A program made the translations under genes and the position numbers. A stretch of DNA of 7,064 nt from UBA1227 sp963629305 (GTDB taxonomy: Bacteria; Bacillota; Clostridia; Oscillospirales; Acutalibacteraceae), in the NCBI GenBank assembly GCA_963629305.1, contig CAVGIJ010000036.1:1-7064 (forward strand), written 5' to 3'. Positions 1 to 5,665 of this stretch are shown here, one piece after another; within the stretch, counting starts at the first letter, position 1, and the number at the start of each line of letters is the position of its first letter. The notes under the pieces were generated by a model. The model saw only the letters and a list, made by a program, of their open reading frames with translations, had not been told where the DNA came from and searched no databases.

Positions 1-286
1 CACTTGCGTAGTATTGTGCCGTTACAGTCGTCTGTGTTCTTACATCAAACCATTCAACGTTGAAATAGTCCTGATCAAGAAGTTGTGTTAAGGCACTCAT
101 TTCAGCCTGAGTAGTAACACCGACACGCATTTGTATTTTCGGAAAAATACCTATAAGCGTAGCCCTTATATCTCCGGACATATTACGCTCTGAATCTTTC
201 CAGAGCTTACTACGCCCGATTTTATAATTTGTGATGTATGGAATAACACTACCGTTAATTTTTACAAGATCACCTGTATAAATCAT
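1..286 (-). CDS. Small tail protein after tape measure, DUF6711-like (3' end outside window)
   Basis: The first 95 residues of a protein that runs off the low-coordinate edge. It starts at an ATG that overlaps the tape measure stop in an ATGA junction (283-286), a sign of translational coupling. GAGGTG at 295-300 lies 8 nt upstream and acts as the SD. The sequence begins MIYTGDLVKINGSVIPYI, then has a Lys/Arg-rich stretch with the triplet LWKDSERNM near residues 28-36, and a later 'FNVEWFD' segment around residues 77-83. I recall this layout (a short 'VKING' strand at the N-terminus, an alternating beta pattern, and a place directly after the tape measure gene) from short DUF6711-like proteins of Gram-positive siphophages. 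A role at the distal tail or baseplate is inferred from position alone. It is not clearly a full-length distal tail (Dit) protein, although the missing C-terminus means that cannot be excluded. Confidence 0.75.
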   Translation of the reverse strand, partial: MIYTGDLVKINGSVIPYITNYKIGRSKLWKDSERNMSGDIRATLIGIFPKIQMRVGVTTQAEMSALTQLLDQDYFNVEWFDVRTQTTVTAQYYAS

Positions 287-2745
287 GCATATACCACCTC
301 ACCGTTACTTTCAAAGCCTTTTTGATTTACGTAGTCAAGGAATTTATCAAAAATGTTATCTTCACCGAGCTTAACCGTTAAGTTTATACCCGCTCCGGAA
401 GAAGATACAGAATCAATACGTGATGCAATTCTATCTCCGAGTTTATCCATCCACCCGGTATTACGCTCAAGAGGCATAACAACCTCTGCGCCGGCTTCAC
501 CGAACATGGACACGGTCGGTTTATTAACAACGCCGCCGTAAGCCAGTTTAGGTATCTTCGGAATATTAATTCCTTTTCCACCCGCTCCCGGTACCCAGTC
601 GGGGATTTTCACTTTATTAATTCCTGCTATAAATCCATTGATAACATCAATAATTGCATTTATAGGAACCTTAACTATTGAAGATAGGCCGGACATAGCT
701 CCGCTTACAATACTTTTGATTCCTTCCCATGCCTTTTTCCAGTTGCCTGTAAATACACCCGTGACGAAATTAATAAGGCCCTTAAAGACTGTAATAATTC
801 CATTAAAGGTATCTGACACACCGGCTATAATTGTTCCGAGCACGCCGACAATAACATTACTGATAAGGCTCCATGCCGGAGCAAGCTTGTCTATTAAGTA
901 CGAGATAAGCGGAGCAATGAATTTATTATAAATTTCAAACGCTCCATTAATAAGACTTCCTATAAAATCATTAACTGTCGAAACAAGTTTTGAAATGTGC
1001 TCTTCCCACAACCAAGAAAGCGTTTCAAGGAATGGAGTTACAATCGGTTCCAGCACATCATCCCATACTTTTTGGAAAAGAGCAATTGTTGTATCAACGA
1101 ATTCTCCAATGTTATCAACAAGCGGCTTTCCGTTTTCATTCCAATCTCTTACAAGCTCGGCTGTAAAGCCGTTCCACAGTTCAGAAGCAAATTCAACAGC
1201 CGGTTGAATAGCGTCTTTCCATATGCTATCGAAAACTCCGGTAACTCCTTCAATAATAGGCCGACCCCATTTTTGTATGCCCTTATCAAGGTCTGTCCAG
1301 TAGTTTGTCCAGTACGTAGAAAGATTAGTTATAGCAGATGAAACATTACCCTCTATACTTGTCCATGTACTACTGATATTACTTACAAATGTACCTCCGA
1401 AGACTTCGCCGAACAGCTTAACCTGTTCAATTACCGTACCGACAAAGCCAATAAAGGCCTGTACGGGACCACTATCCCATACAGTTTTTATAACGTTACC
1501 AACACCGGTAAAAGCTCTCTTAATTTTCTCGGCAACAGTTTCTGCTTCGCTGCCCTTTTCTTCAAAATTCCAGTCTGAAAAGTCCATGTTCCCAAGACTG
1601 CCCGCTCCACCGGCAGAAGAACTACCGCTATCAGAACCTCCACTGCTCCCGCTGTTTTCAGACAACACATTCATTTCATCAAAAGAAGCAAGGCCATTAA
1701 GTGCCTTGCTCAATTTTTTAGCTGATTTAGTTGTCCCGTCAATATCAGAAGCCGTAGAAGCTGCTGCAGAACCGATTGAACTTATATTTTTTGCAGTTGA
1801 CTGCGTTTTTGACTTTGTCTTACCTCCGAAGAGGGATGATACAGCACCCACAGCCCAGACACACGCCTTAACAAAACCCGTTACATACACTGTTGCCCGG
1901 TTAATTGCTTTTGCAATACCCTGAAAGAATCCGGCTATATTGGATTGTCCTATAGCGTTCATTACCTCTGTAAGGCCGCGCGTTATAGCTGTTTTAACAT
2001 TTGCCATGGATGTACTTACACCGCCGGTACTGTTTTTAGCCTGCTCCTCGAAGCTCTGAAACCCGTTTGCGCCGTTTTTATTCAACTCGACAAGTTTCAT
2101 CATAAACTCATTCATGGAAACGGTACCGTTCCTAAGGGCTGTTCCGAGTTCATCAGCATTAACATATCCCATTGCTATTGCCGTTTGTTTGAGTTGTGCC
2201 GGCATTGCTGTCATAGCAGCACGCCATTCCATCATATCCGGCTTACCCTTTGAATAAGACTGTGACAGCTGTTCAAGGGCGCTTTTCTGTGTCTGCATAT
2301 CTGCACCGCCGGCGAGTATTGCATTATTAAGTGCAAGAAACATCTCCGTTGACGCTTTTACATTGCCGTTTGCGGCCGTAAGCCTCTGTACAGATGAGGC
2401 GGCGTCATTAAGAGTTGTAGGAAGACCAAGCAATCCATCACTGAGGCGTTGCACAGAAGCCTCTGCGTCTTCGGCATTAACTCCCAAGTTACTCATAACA
2501 TTAGTGTAGTTATTAAGGGTATCAAGCCTTTCTACCGCAGACGAAAGGTTTGCTGTTACTGCACTCACGGCAGCTGATAAAACCTTTGTTGCAACCGTAC
2601 CGGCAGCAAAACCAACTGCAAGTGACTTTGAAGTCTTTGCAGACTGATTAACAAGACCGCTTACTTTCTTATTAACTCCTGAAATAGCATTTTCAAAGTT
2701 TTTTGTGTTCGCTGTAATAAGGACTTCAAGTTCATCAACTGTCAT
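283..2745 (-). CDS. Tail tape measure protein (TP901-1 type)
   Basis: An 820-residue tail tape measure protein, which fills the tail tube, sets tail length during assembly and is ejected with the DNA. It is by far the longest gene here, as expected. Residues about 70-260 match the tape-measure N-terminal domain, with the recognisable segments 'LDTLNNYTNVMSNLG' and 'KGKPDMMEWRAAMTAMPAQL'. A 'GLASFDEMNVL' motif (351-361), common in these proteins, precedes a Ser/Gly-rich linker (362-382). Several hydrophobic stretches follow (about 430-460 and 600-690), then a 'PDWVPGAGGKG' segment (about 715-725) and the typical C-terminal 'GEAGAEVVMPLE' motif (749-760). The ATG is set by GGGAGGTG at 2752-2759, 6 nt upstream, and the gene overlaps the chaperone frame by 11 nt. 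At the usual estimate of about 0.15 nm of tail per residue, the tail would be about 120 nm (inference). Confidence 0.95.
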   Translation of the reverse strand: MTVDELEVLITANTKNFENAISGVNKKVSGLVNQSAKTSKSLAVGFAAGTVATKVLSAAVSAVTANLSSAVERLDTLNNYTNVMSNLGVNAEDAEASVQRLSDGLLGLPTTLNDAASSVQRLTAANGNVKASTEMFLALNNAILAGGADMQTQKSALEQLSQSYSKGKPDMMEWRAAMTAMPAQLKQTAIAMGYVNADELGTALRNGTVSMNEFMMKLVELNKNGANGFQSFEEQAKNSTGGVSTSMANVKTAITRGLTEVMNAIGQSNIAGFFQGIAKAINRATVYVTGFVKACVWAVGAVSSLFGGKTKSKTQSTAKNISSIGSAAASTASDIDGTTKSAKKLSKALNGLASFDEMNVLSENSGSSGGSDSGSSSAGGAGSLGNMDFSDWNFEEKGSEAETVAEKIKRAFTGVGNVIKTVWDSGPVQAFIGFVGTVIEQVKLFGEVFGGTFVSNISSTWTSIEGNVSSAITNLSTYWTNYWTDLDKGIQKWGRPIIEGVTGVFDSIWKDAIQPAVEFASELWNGFTAELVRDWNENGKPLVDNIGEFVDTTIALFQKVWDDVLEPIVTPFLETLSWLWEEHISKLVSTVNDFIGSLINGAFEIYNKFIAPLISYLIDKLAPAWSLISNVIVGVLGTIIAGVSDTFNGIITVFKGLINFVTGVFTGNWKKAWEGIKSIVSGAMSGLSSIVKVPINAIIDVINGFIAGINKVKIPDWVPGAGGKGINIPKIPKLAYGGVVNKPTVSMFGEAGAEVVMPLERNTGWMDKLGDRIASRIDSVSSSGAGINLTVKLGEDNIFDKFLDYVNQKGFESNGEVVYA

Positions 2746-3040
2746 TTATCACACCTCCCATAATCATTGTGTTACGCATTGCCTGACGCTCCATTTCTTC
2801 ATCAGACATTTCCGATTTTTCGGACTTTTTTTGAGCCGTGAAAGGTGCTGACGGATAGTTCTTCGGATCATTAAATGCAATACCAATGTATTGACCGAGT
2901 ATATGATTCAGGTAGTCCCGCTCCTGTATACGTTCTCTTTCTTTTTGCTCGTACACATGCACATACTTTTTCCACTGCTTAGGATTTAAAGACCAAAAAT
3001 AATGGAGGCTCAGGCCGATATATATCGCCTGCTCCTCCAT
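2735..3040 (-). CDS. Tail assembly chaperone, downstream (T-like) part made by -1 frameshift
   Basis: The T-like half of the tail assembly chaperone, corresponding in position and organisation to lambda gpT. These proteins hold the tape measure and recruit tail tube subunits, and are absent from the finished virion. The ATG-initiated reading gives 101 residues, but the frame is open well upstream, from 3175, with 41 sense codons between the slippery heptamer at 3163-3169 and this ATG. The protein is therefore most likely the C-terminal end of a 229-residue fusion with the preceding gene rather than a separate product. Visible features are 'GLSLHYFWSLNPKQWKKY' (helical, aromatic), a charged stretch 'EQKERERIQERDY' and a polar tail. 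The sequence before the ATG has only GGAG about 4 nt upstream, which is too close for a good SD. The stop overlaps the start of the tape measure gene by 11 nt. The fold is not certain from sequence alone. Confidence 0.85.
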   Translation of the reverse strand: MEEQAIYIGLSLHYFWSLNPKQWKKYVHVYEQKERERIQERDYLNHILGQYIGIAFNDPKNYPSAPFTAQKKSEKSEMSDEEMERQAMRNTMIMGGVINDS

Positions 3041-3075
3041 CTCTCTCCATATATCACCGAAAAATACCGGCTTAT

Positions 3076-3423
3076 TTACAGATTGTTCTCTATCTGTGCT
3101 GTTACTTTCTCCGTCTGTTTGCTCTGCAGTGCTCTTAACTGCTTCACATTCAGGTCCCGTGATAAAAAACCCGCGTCAACAAGTGCCTCCATAATATCCA
3201 TGATAAGATTATTCTTATCATTCTCTTCAAGGTATTCATCAATCTTATCAAGAGCAACTGCACGGCTTACACCGATATTTCCGTTATCATCTACCATTCC
3301 TTTTTGAAGGAAGAGAGCAAGAGAATTAACGGATGTATCCGTTATACAGTGCTCTATAGGCATTTTCTTTGCCTGTTCTATCTCATCAACAATTTTTGCT
3401 GTAAATTTCAAATTAATATTCAT
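3076..3423 (-). CDS. Tail assembly chaperone, upstream (G-like) part
   Basis: A 115-residue protein between the tail tube and tape measure genes, the fixed place of the G-like tail assembly chaperone in siphophages. It starts with MNINLKFTAKIVDEIEQAKK and is otherwise helical and acidic ('IDEYLEENDKNNLIMDIMEALVDAG', split here as residues 61-85). The ATG has GGAGG at 3430-3434, 6 nt upstream. Codons 86-87 (TTT TTA), together with the last base of codon 85, form the slippery heptamer T TTT TTA. Ribosomes that do not slip add 28 more residues (88-115) and stop at TAA 3076-3078. Those that slip back one base continue into the next gene. The gene lies just downstream of an intrinsic terminator (3445-3470), so it depends on read-through or on a promoter I cannot see. 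Assignment rests on position, size and the frameshift, more than on a sequence motif. Confidence 0.88.
   Translation of the reverse strand: MNINLKFTAKIVDEIEQAKKMPIEHCITDTSVNSLALFLQKGMVDDNGNIGVSRAVALDKIDEYLEENDKNNLIMDIMEALVDAGFLSRDLNVKQLRALQSKQTEKVTAQIENNL
3163..3169 (-). other. Programmed -1 ribosomal frameshift site, T TTT TTA
   Basis: On the minus strand the bases read TTTTTTA, preceded by GGG. In the frame of the upstream chaperone the codons are GGT TTT TTA, so this is an X XXY YYZ heptamer in the right phase (U UUU UUA in RNA, the same heptamer used in HIV-1 gag-pol). Slipping back one base leads to ATC ACG GGA and then 39 more sense codons to the ATG at 3040, with no stop until 2735-2737. 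In the -1 frame the nearest upstream stop is TGA at 3176-3178, only two codons before the heptamer, so the open -1 window starts almost exactly here. The predicted fusion is 87 + 41 + 101 = 229 residues (coordinates 2735-3423). Confidence 0.9.
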
Positions 3424-3444
3424 TTTTAACCTCCGTAAACAGTT

Positions 3445-3470
3445 AAAAAGGGGCTGTAAAATCAGCCCCT
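3445..3470 (-). terminator. Intrinsic terminator after the major tail protein gene
   Basis: On the minus strand an 8-bp perfect stem, AGGGGCTG (3463-3470) and CAGCCCCT (3449-3456), closes a 6-nt loop (3457-3462) and is followed by a U run (3445-3448, five U including the last stem base). The first stem base lies 6 nt after the tail protein stop codon (3477-3479). No T run follows the hairpin on the plus strand, so it points in the operon direction only. It sits just upstream of the SD of the next gene, so it would act as a partial terminator that lowers expression of everything from the chaperones onward. Confidence 0.85.
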
Positions 3471-3476
3471 CTATGA

Positions 3477-3905
3477 TTATGATCCTGTTGCTGGTGTAAA
3501 TGTCGGCTTTCCTGACACTCTGAGAGACGCGGAAAATGTTCCAAGTCCATCAGGTGTCTTTTCGCCGTCTTTAAATGACTTAACAAATGCTTTAAAACTC
3601 CACTTGGCTCCGGACGGGTATTCTACTTCCCATTCTTCTACGGATCTGCTATCTGCCAGACCGTACATTTTCGAAATGAGAGAATCATCTACCATGTTAC
3701 CGGAGATTGAAACCTCTCCGCCGTCCTTTGTGCCGGCGATATATTCTTTAAAATCATCCGGCGAATCGAGATCAGTTACATCTATCTCTTCACTTTCAAG
3801 GCCTATCTCACCTATAGACGTCAGATGAGCAACAACGAGATTTTCCTGTTCGCTCCCGCTCTTTTTCTTTGTGAGCTTAGTTCCTATAGTTCTTGAACCT
3901 GCCAT
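3477..3905 (-). CDS. Major tail protein (tail tube subunit)
   Basis: A 142-residue tail tube protein, which polymerises into hexameric rings stacked along the tape measure to form the non-contractile tail tube. The segment 'IGEIGLESEEIDVTDLDS' (residues about 31-48), then 'FKEYIAGTKDGGEVSISGN' (about 52-70), is the typical tube-protein start: a beta strand, the 'D-T-D-S' loop and a glycine-rich 'G-E-V-S-I-S-G' strand. The C-terminal half is a beta-rich region with 'GTFSASLRVSGKPTF'. The length fits a minimal tube domain with no extra C-terminal Ig-like domain. The ATG has the best SD in the window, AAGGAGG at 3914-3920, 8 nt upstream and overlapping the stop codon of the previous gene. With the terminator just downstream, this fits the high copy number of this protein. 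No sheath gene follows, which supports siphovirus morphology. Confidence 0.93.
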   Translation of the reverse strand: MAGSRTIGTKLTKKKSGSEQENLVVAHLTSIGEIGLESEEIDVTDLDSPDDFKEYIAGTKDGGEVSISGNMVDDSLISKMYGLADSRSVEEWEVEYPSGAKWSFKAFVKSFKDGEKTPDGLGTFSASLRVSGKPTFTPATGS

Positions 3906-3919
3906 GAGTTTGTCCTCCT

Positions 3920-4255
3920 TTATAACTTCTTTGTAAATCGGCTGTTAATGTGATATATATTTCCGGAATTCGGGATATCTTCTGAAAAAGTCATTACATA
4001 ATTATCCGAGCGCATTAAACTTTCTGTTTCTGATAATGCCTTACTGGCTTCTTTGCTTGTCTCGGCCCAGATATCTATAACAATTTCAATATCCTGTGTT
4101 GTAATTGTGTTATCGAGATCAACATCCACACTGTTGTTTCCCACCTTGAAAATCAAAGCGGGAAGCTCTGTAAACGTTGACGGTTGTGTCTGTGCGACGT
4201 AATAAGCTGTGTTATCTTTAAGTAACTTGTAAATATCTTCTTTTGGCAAATACAT
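3920..4255 (-). CDS. Tail terminator / tail completion protein (candidate)
   Basis: A 111-residue protein located directly before the tail tube gene and after the gp10-like gene, where siphophages encode the tail terminator (lambda gpU-like or SPP1 gp17-like), a ring that caps the tail tube and joins it to the head connector. The N-terminus MYLPKEDIYKLLKD is helical. It is followed by strands around 'ALIFKVGNNSVDVDLDN' and 'DIEIVIDIWAET' (about 33-67), a helix 'SKEASKALSETESLMRSD' (about 67-84) and a C-terminal strand, an alpha-beta pattern that agrees with this family. ATG at 4253-4255; the stop of the previous gene lies 2 nt upstream, and GGGTGG, 6 nt before the ATG, is the likely SD. The start and its frame are clear; the exact role is inferred from order and predicted fold. 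Confidence 0.7.
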   Translation of the reverse strand: MYLPKEDIYKLLKDNTAYYVAQTQPSTFTELPALIFKVGNNSVDVDLDNTITTQDIEIVIDIWAETSKEASKALSETESLMRSDNYVMTFSEDIPNSGNIYHINSRFTKKL

Positions 4256-4257
4256 AA

Positions 4258-4734
4258 TTAACCACCCTTAAGCGCGTCATGGATACCTGCTTTAAACATC
4301 TCTCTTATCCTGCGTTCATTACCTTTGAGTGCAGGATACATAAACGGCTGTGCTTCATGTCCGTTTGTCCGGCGAAATGTCTCTCCACCGTCAGGCGTAT
4401 ATACCCATGAATGGTCCGTATATGTAAGAGACAATCCGTCAATATTAAACGGATATGTGCCATTGCCTTTTTGACCTGTTCCAAACTCTACATATACAGC
4501 GTATTGTGAATTGGTAAAAACCCGTCCACGTACTACTGCGCCGTCCTCAACACTCATGTGTATACTTTCTCGGAGCAGTCCGGTTCCGTGTTTAAAAACA
4601 GCAAGATTTCTCGCTGTTCTGTGTACAAGCGCCGTAGCATTAATTACTGTTTTTTTTACATTCAGGTCAGAAATAGAATTAAGATGTTTCATAAGCTGGT
4701 CAGCATTTTTAATTTCAACTTTAGTCTTAGTCAC
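4258..4734 (-). CDS. HK97-gp10-like head-tail protein
   Basis: A protein of the HK97 gp10 family, found at the head-tail junction of siphophages and thought to act in tail completion or joining. Family features are clear: 'TGLLRESI' followed by an alternating beta stretch, then 'YAVYVEFGTG' and a closing 'HEAQPFMYPALKG', the usual 'G-L-R-S-I ... Y-A-x-Y-V-E-F-G-T ... P-F-x-x-P-A-L' pattern. I choose the GTG at 4732-4734, which shares bases with the previous gene's TGA stop (a GTGA junction) and has AAGGTG at 4743-4748 at 8-nt spacing; the protein then begins MTKTKVEIKNADQL and is 158 residues long. A GTG at 4743 would add three residues (161 total), but has only a weak TTAGGT-type SD at about 6 nt. 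I slightly prefer the shorter form. No ATG is possible near either site. Confidence 0.9.
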   Translation of the reverse strand: MTKTKVEIKNADQLMKHLNSISDLNVKKTVINATALVHRTARNLAVFKHGTGLLRESIHMSVEDGAVVRGRVFTNSQYAVYVEFGTGQKGNGTYPFNIDGLSLTYTDHSWVYTPDGGETFRRTNGHEAQPFMYPALKGNERRIREMFKAGIHDALKGG

Positions 4735-5072
4735 TGCTTCCACACCTTACCTAAAATAAGGACATGACTATCATATGGCTTGATATCCGTAACGGCATAT
4801 ACAACGTCGTTATACTTAAGAAACTTTTTGAATAGATCTTCCGTATAGTCAGTTGATATTGCTATATCAATATCATAATCAAGGCCGAAATCCTCTTGAA
4901 TCTTTTTACAGTTACTGAAAGATACATTGCCCTTAAAAGAATCAATTTCGGTAATACCCTTACTTATTACTCCGCCCTCGGAATCTGTCTCTGTGACACT
5001 CTCAAGCACTTTTACAGTCTTATCGTAAAAAACGCTTGCAATCACCTTATTCATCTCTTTCGGGATATACAA
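4731..5072 (-). CDS. Head closure / head-tail joining protein
   Basis: A 113-residue protein that probably forms the ring closing the capsid portal after DNA packaging (SPP1 gp16-like, or the phage head-tail joining family). It follows the adaptor gene and precedes the gp10-like gene, as expected. The body is beta-rich: 'VKVLESVTETDSEGGVISKG' (about 20-39, with the family-like 'T-D-S-E-G-G' turn), 'DSFKGNVSFSN' and a C-terminal 'YNDVVYAVTDIKPYDSHVL'. The first codon is TTG at 5070-5072 (an in-frame ATG is at 5052-5054), chosen because the SD AGGAGG at 5080-5085 is 7 nt upstream of TTG but 25 nt from the ATG. The gene overlaps the adaptor by 26 nt. The family match is by pattern and order, not a distinctive motif. 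Confidence 0.75.
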   Translation of the reverse strand: MYIPKEMNKVIASVFYDKTVKVLESVTETDSEGGVISKGITEIDSFKGNVSFSNCKKIQEDFGLDYDIDIAISTDYTEDLFKKFLKYNDVVYAVTDIKPYDSHVLILGKVWKQ

Positions 5073-5478
5073 CTTTTATCCTCCTATAACATTTAAGTAA
5101 TGAGGCAAACCCGGAAAACAGTTCCTCATCACTAGCCGATGTAAAATAATTTGTAACCGCATTGGTGTATGATATGGATTGACCATTATCACTTATTGAG
5201 TTAACAGCCCGGTCAATACCGCTGTAATCATCTTCGGATACGCTTATATCCTTTAGACTGCGTTTAAGGCCGGTATTAACGATTTTTGCCAGTATACGTT
5301 CAAGTTTCAGCGGCATATCCTCTCTATTGAGATACAAAAGCACTCTGTCAATGACTTCCTCAATTGTAAAATCAATAAGTTCCGGATTTTCCGTGTCTAT
5401 CCTATCAACGTTATGGTTTATGATTTTCAGGTTTTTCCTTATCGCAGCAACCAATGCCTCAAGTGTTTTATCATCCAT
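5047..5478 (-). CDS. Head-tail connector (gp6-like adaptor)
   Basis: A 143-residue adaptor that would bind the portal ring and start the neck, of the phage gp6-like head-tail connector type. It is helical throughout: 'DDKTLEALVAAIRKNLKIIN' (residues about 2-21), a second helix pair ('IDFTIEEVIDRVLLYLN' and 'PLKLERILAKIVNTGLK', about 35-73) and a C-terminal 'EELFSGFASLLKCYRRI'. Between them is 'SISDNGQSISYT' (about 94-105), a Gly-containing turn with a beta strand that is typical of this family. The start is ATG with SD GAGGTG at 5484-5489, 5 nt upstream, and 16 nt separate it from the preceding small gene. It overlaps the next gene by 26 nt, which suggests translational coupling. The helical layout and place in the cluster agree well with the family. 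Confidence 0.8.
   Translation of the reverse strand: MDDKTLEALVAAIRKNLKIINHNVDRIDTENPELIDFTIEEVIDRVLLYLNREDMPLKLERILAKIVNTGLKRSLKDISVSEDDYSGIDRAVNSISDNGQSISYTNAVTNYFTSASDEELFSGFASLLKCYRRIKVVYPERDE
5080..5085 (-). promoter_or_regulatory. Shine-Dalgarno site that sets a TTG start
   Basis: The minus strand reads AGGAGG, followed by 7 nt (ATAAAAG) and then TTG at 5070-5072. This strong site at ideal spacing decides in favour of the TTG start of the head closure gene over the ATG 18 nt further on, which would be 25 nt away. The site lies inside the upstream adaptor gene, so adaptor translation passes over it. Confidence 0.8.
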
Positions 5479-5494
5479 ACAAACACCTCAACAA

Positions 5495-5653
5495 TTACTT
5501 GCTTTTCTTCCCGCTCTTTTTAGCAGGAGTTCTTTTCTGCTTCTCAATATCAGAGACCGGAGTGTAAAACTCCGGCCTTTTTTCATACTGAGAAACAAGT
5601 ACATCCGGCACATGTTCTATTGCACCGGACGCCTTATTTACAAAAGATTTCAT
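5495..5653 (-). CDS. 52-residue basic protein between capsid and adaptor
   Basis: A small protein of 52 residues that starts with MKSFVNKASGAIEHVPDVLV and ends in a basic tail (KKSGKKSK). The AAGGAG SD at 5662-5667 lies inside the 'TAAGGAGT' that carries the major capsid stop codon (TAA 5666-5668), and the ATG at 5651-5653 is 8 nt downstream, so translation initiation is well supported. The 'N-K-A-S/T-G-x-x-x-x-V-P' opening followed by a Lys-rich C-terminus resembles short proteins I recall at this place in other Gram-positive siphophages. A role in capsid decoration or in DNA contact is only a guess. It is a real gene by SD, coupling and position, but I do not know its function. It also contains a plus-strand terminator-like hairpin (5557-5583). 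Confidence 0.75.
   Translation of the reverse strand: MKSFVNKASGAIEHVPDVLVSQYEKRPEFYTPVSDIEKQKRTPAKKSGKKSK
5557..5583 (+). terminator. Terminator-like hairpin on the plus strand inside a minus-strand gene
   Basis: On the plus strand a 7-bp perfect stem, CCGGAGT (5557-5563) and ACTCCGG (5569-5575), with a 5-nt loop is followed by CC and six T (5578-5583). This is the shape of an intrinsic terminator acting against plus-strand (antisense) transcription. On the minus strand the T run is on the wrong side and no U run follows the stem. It lies inside the coding sequence of the 52-residue gene, so it could also be a product of coding constraints. Confidence 0.45.
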
Positions 5654-5665
5654 TATGTGTACTCC

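Noticed and set aside
353..2253. Several plus-strand open frames of 62-114 residues opposite the tape measure
   Set aside because: All are antisense shadows of the tape measure gene, with no recognisable protein pattern or initiation signal.
3078..3097. ACAGAT/ATCTGT stem at the end of the G-like chaperone frame as a frameshift stimulator
   Set aside because: It lies about 65 nt after the heptamer and has six pairs with only two G-C, too far and too weak for the known spacing of stimulators.
3920..5072. Similar N-termini MYIPKE and MYLPKE in the head closure and tail terminator proteins
   Set aside because: The likeness ends after six residues and the remaining sequences do not align by eye, so gene duplication is not supported.
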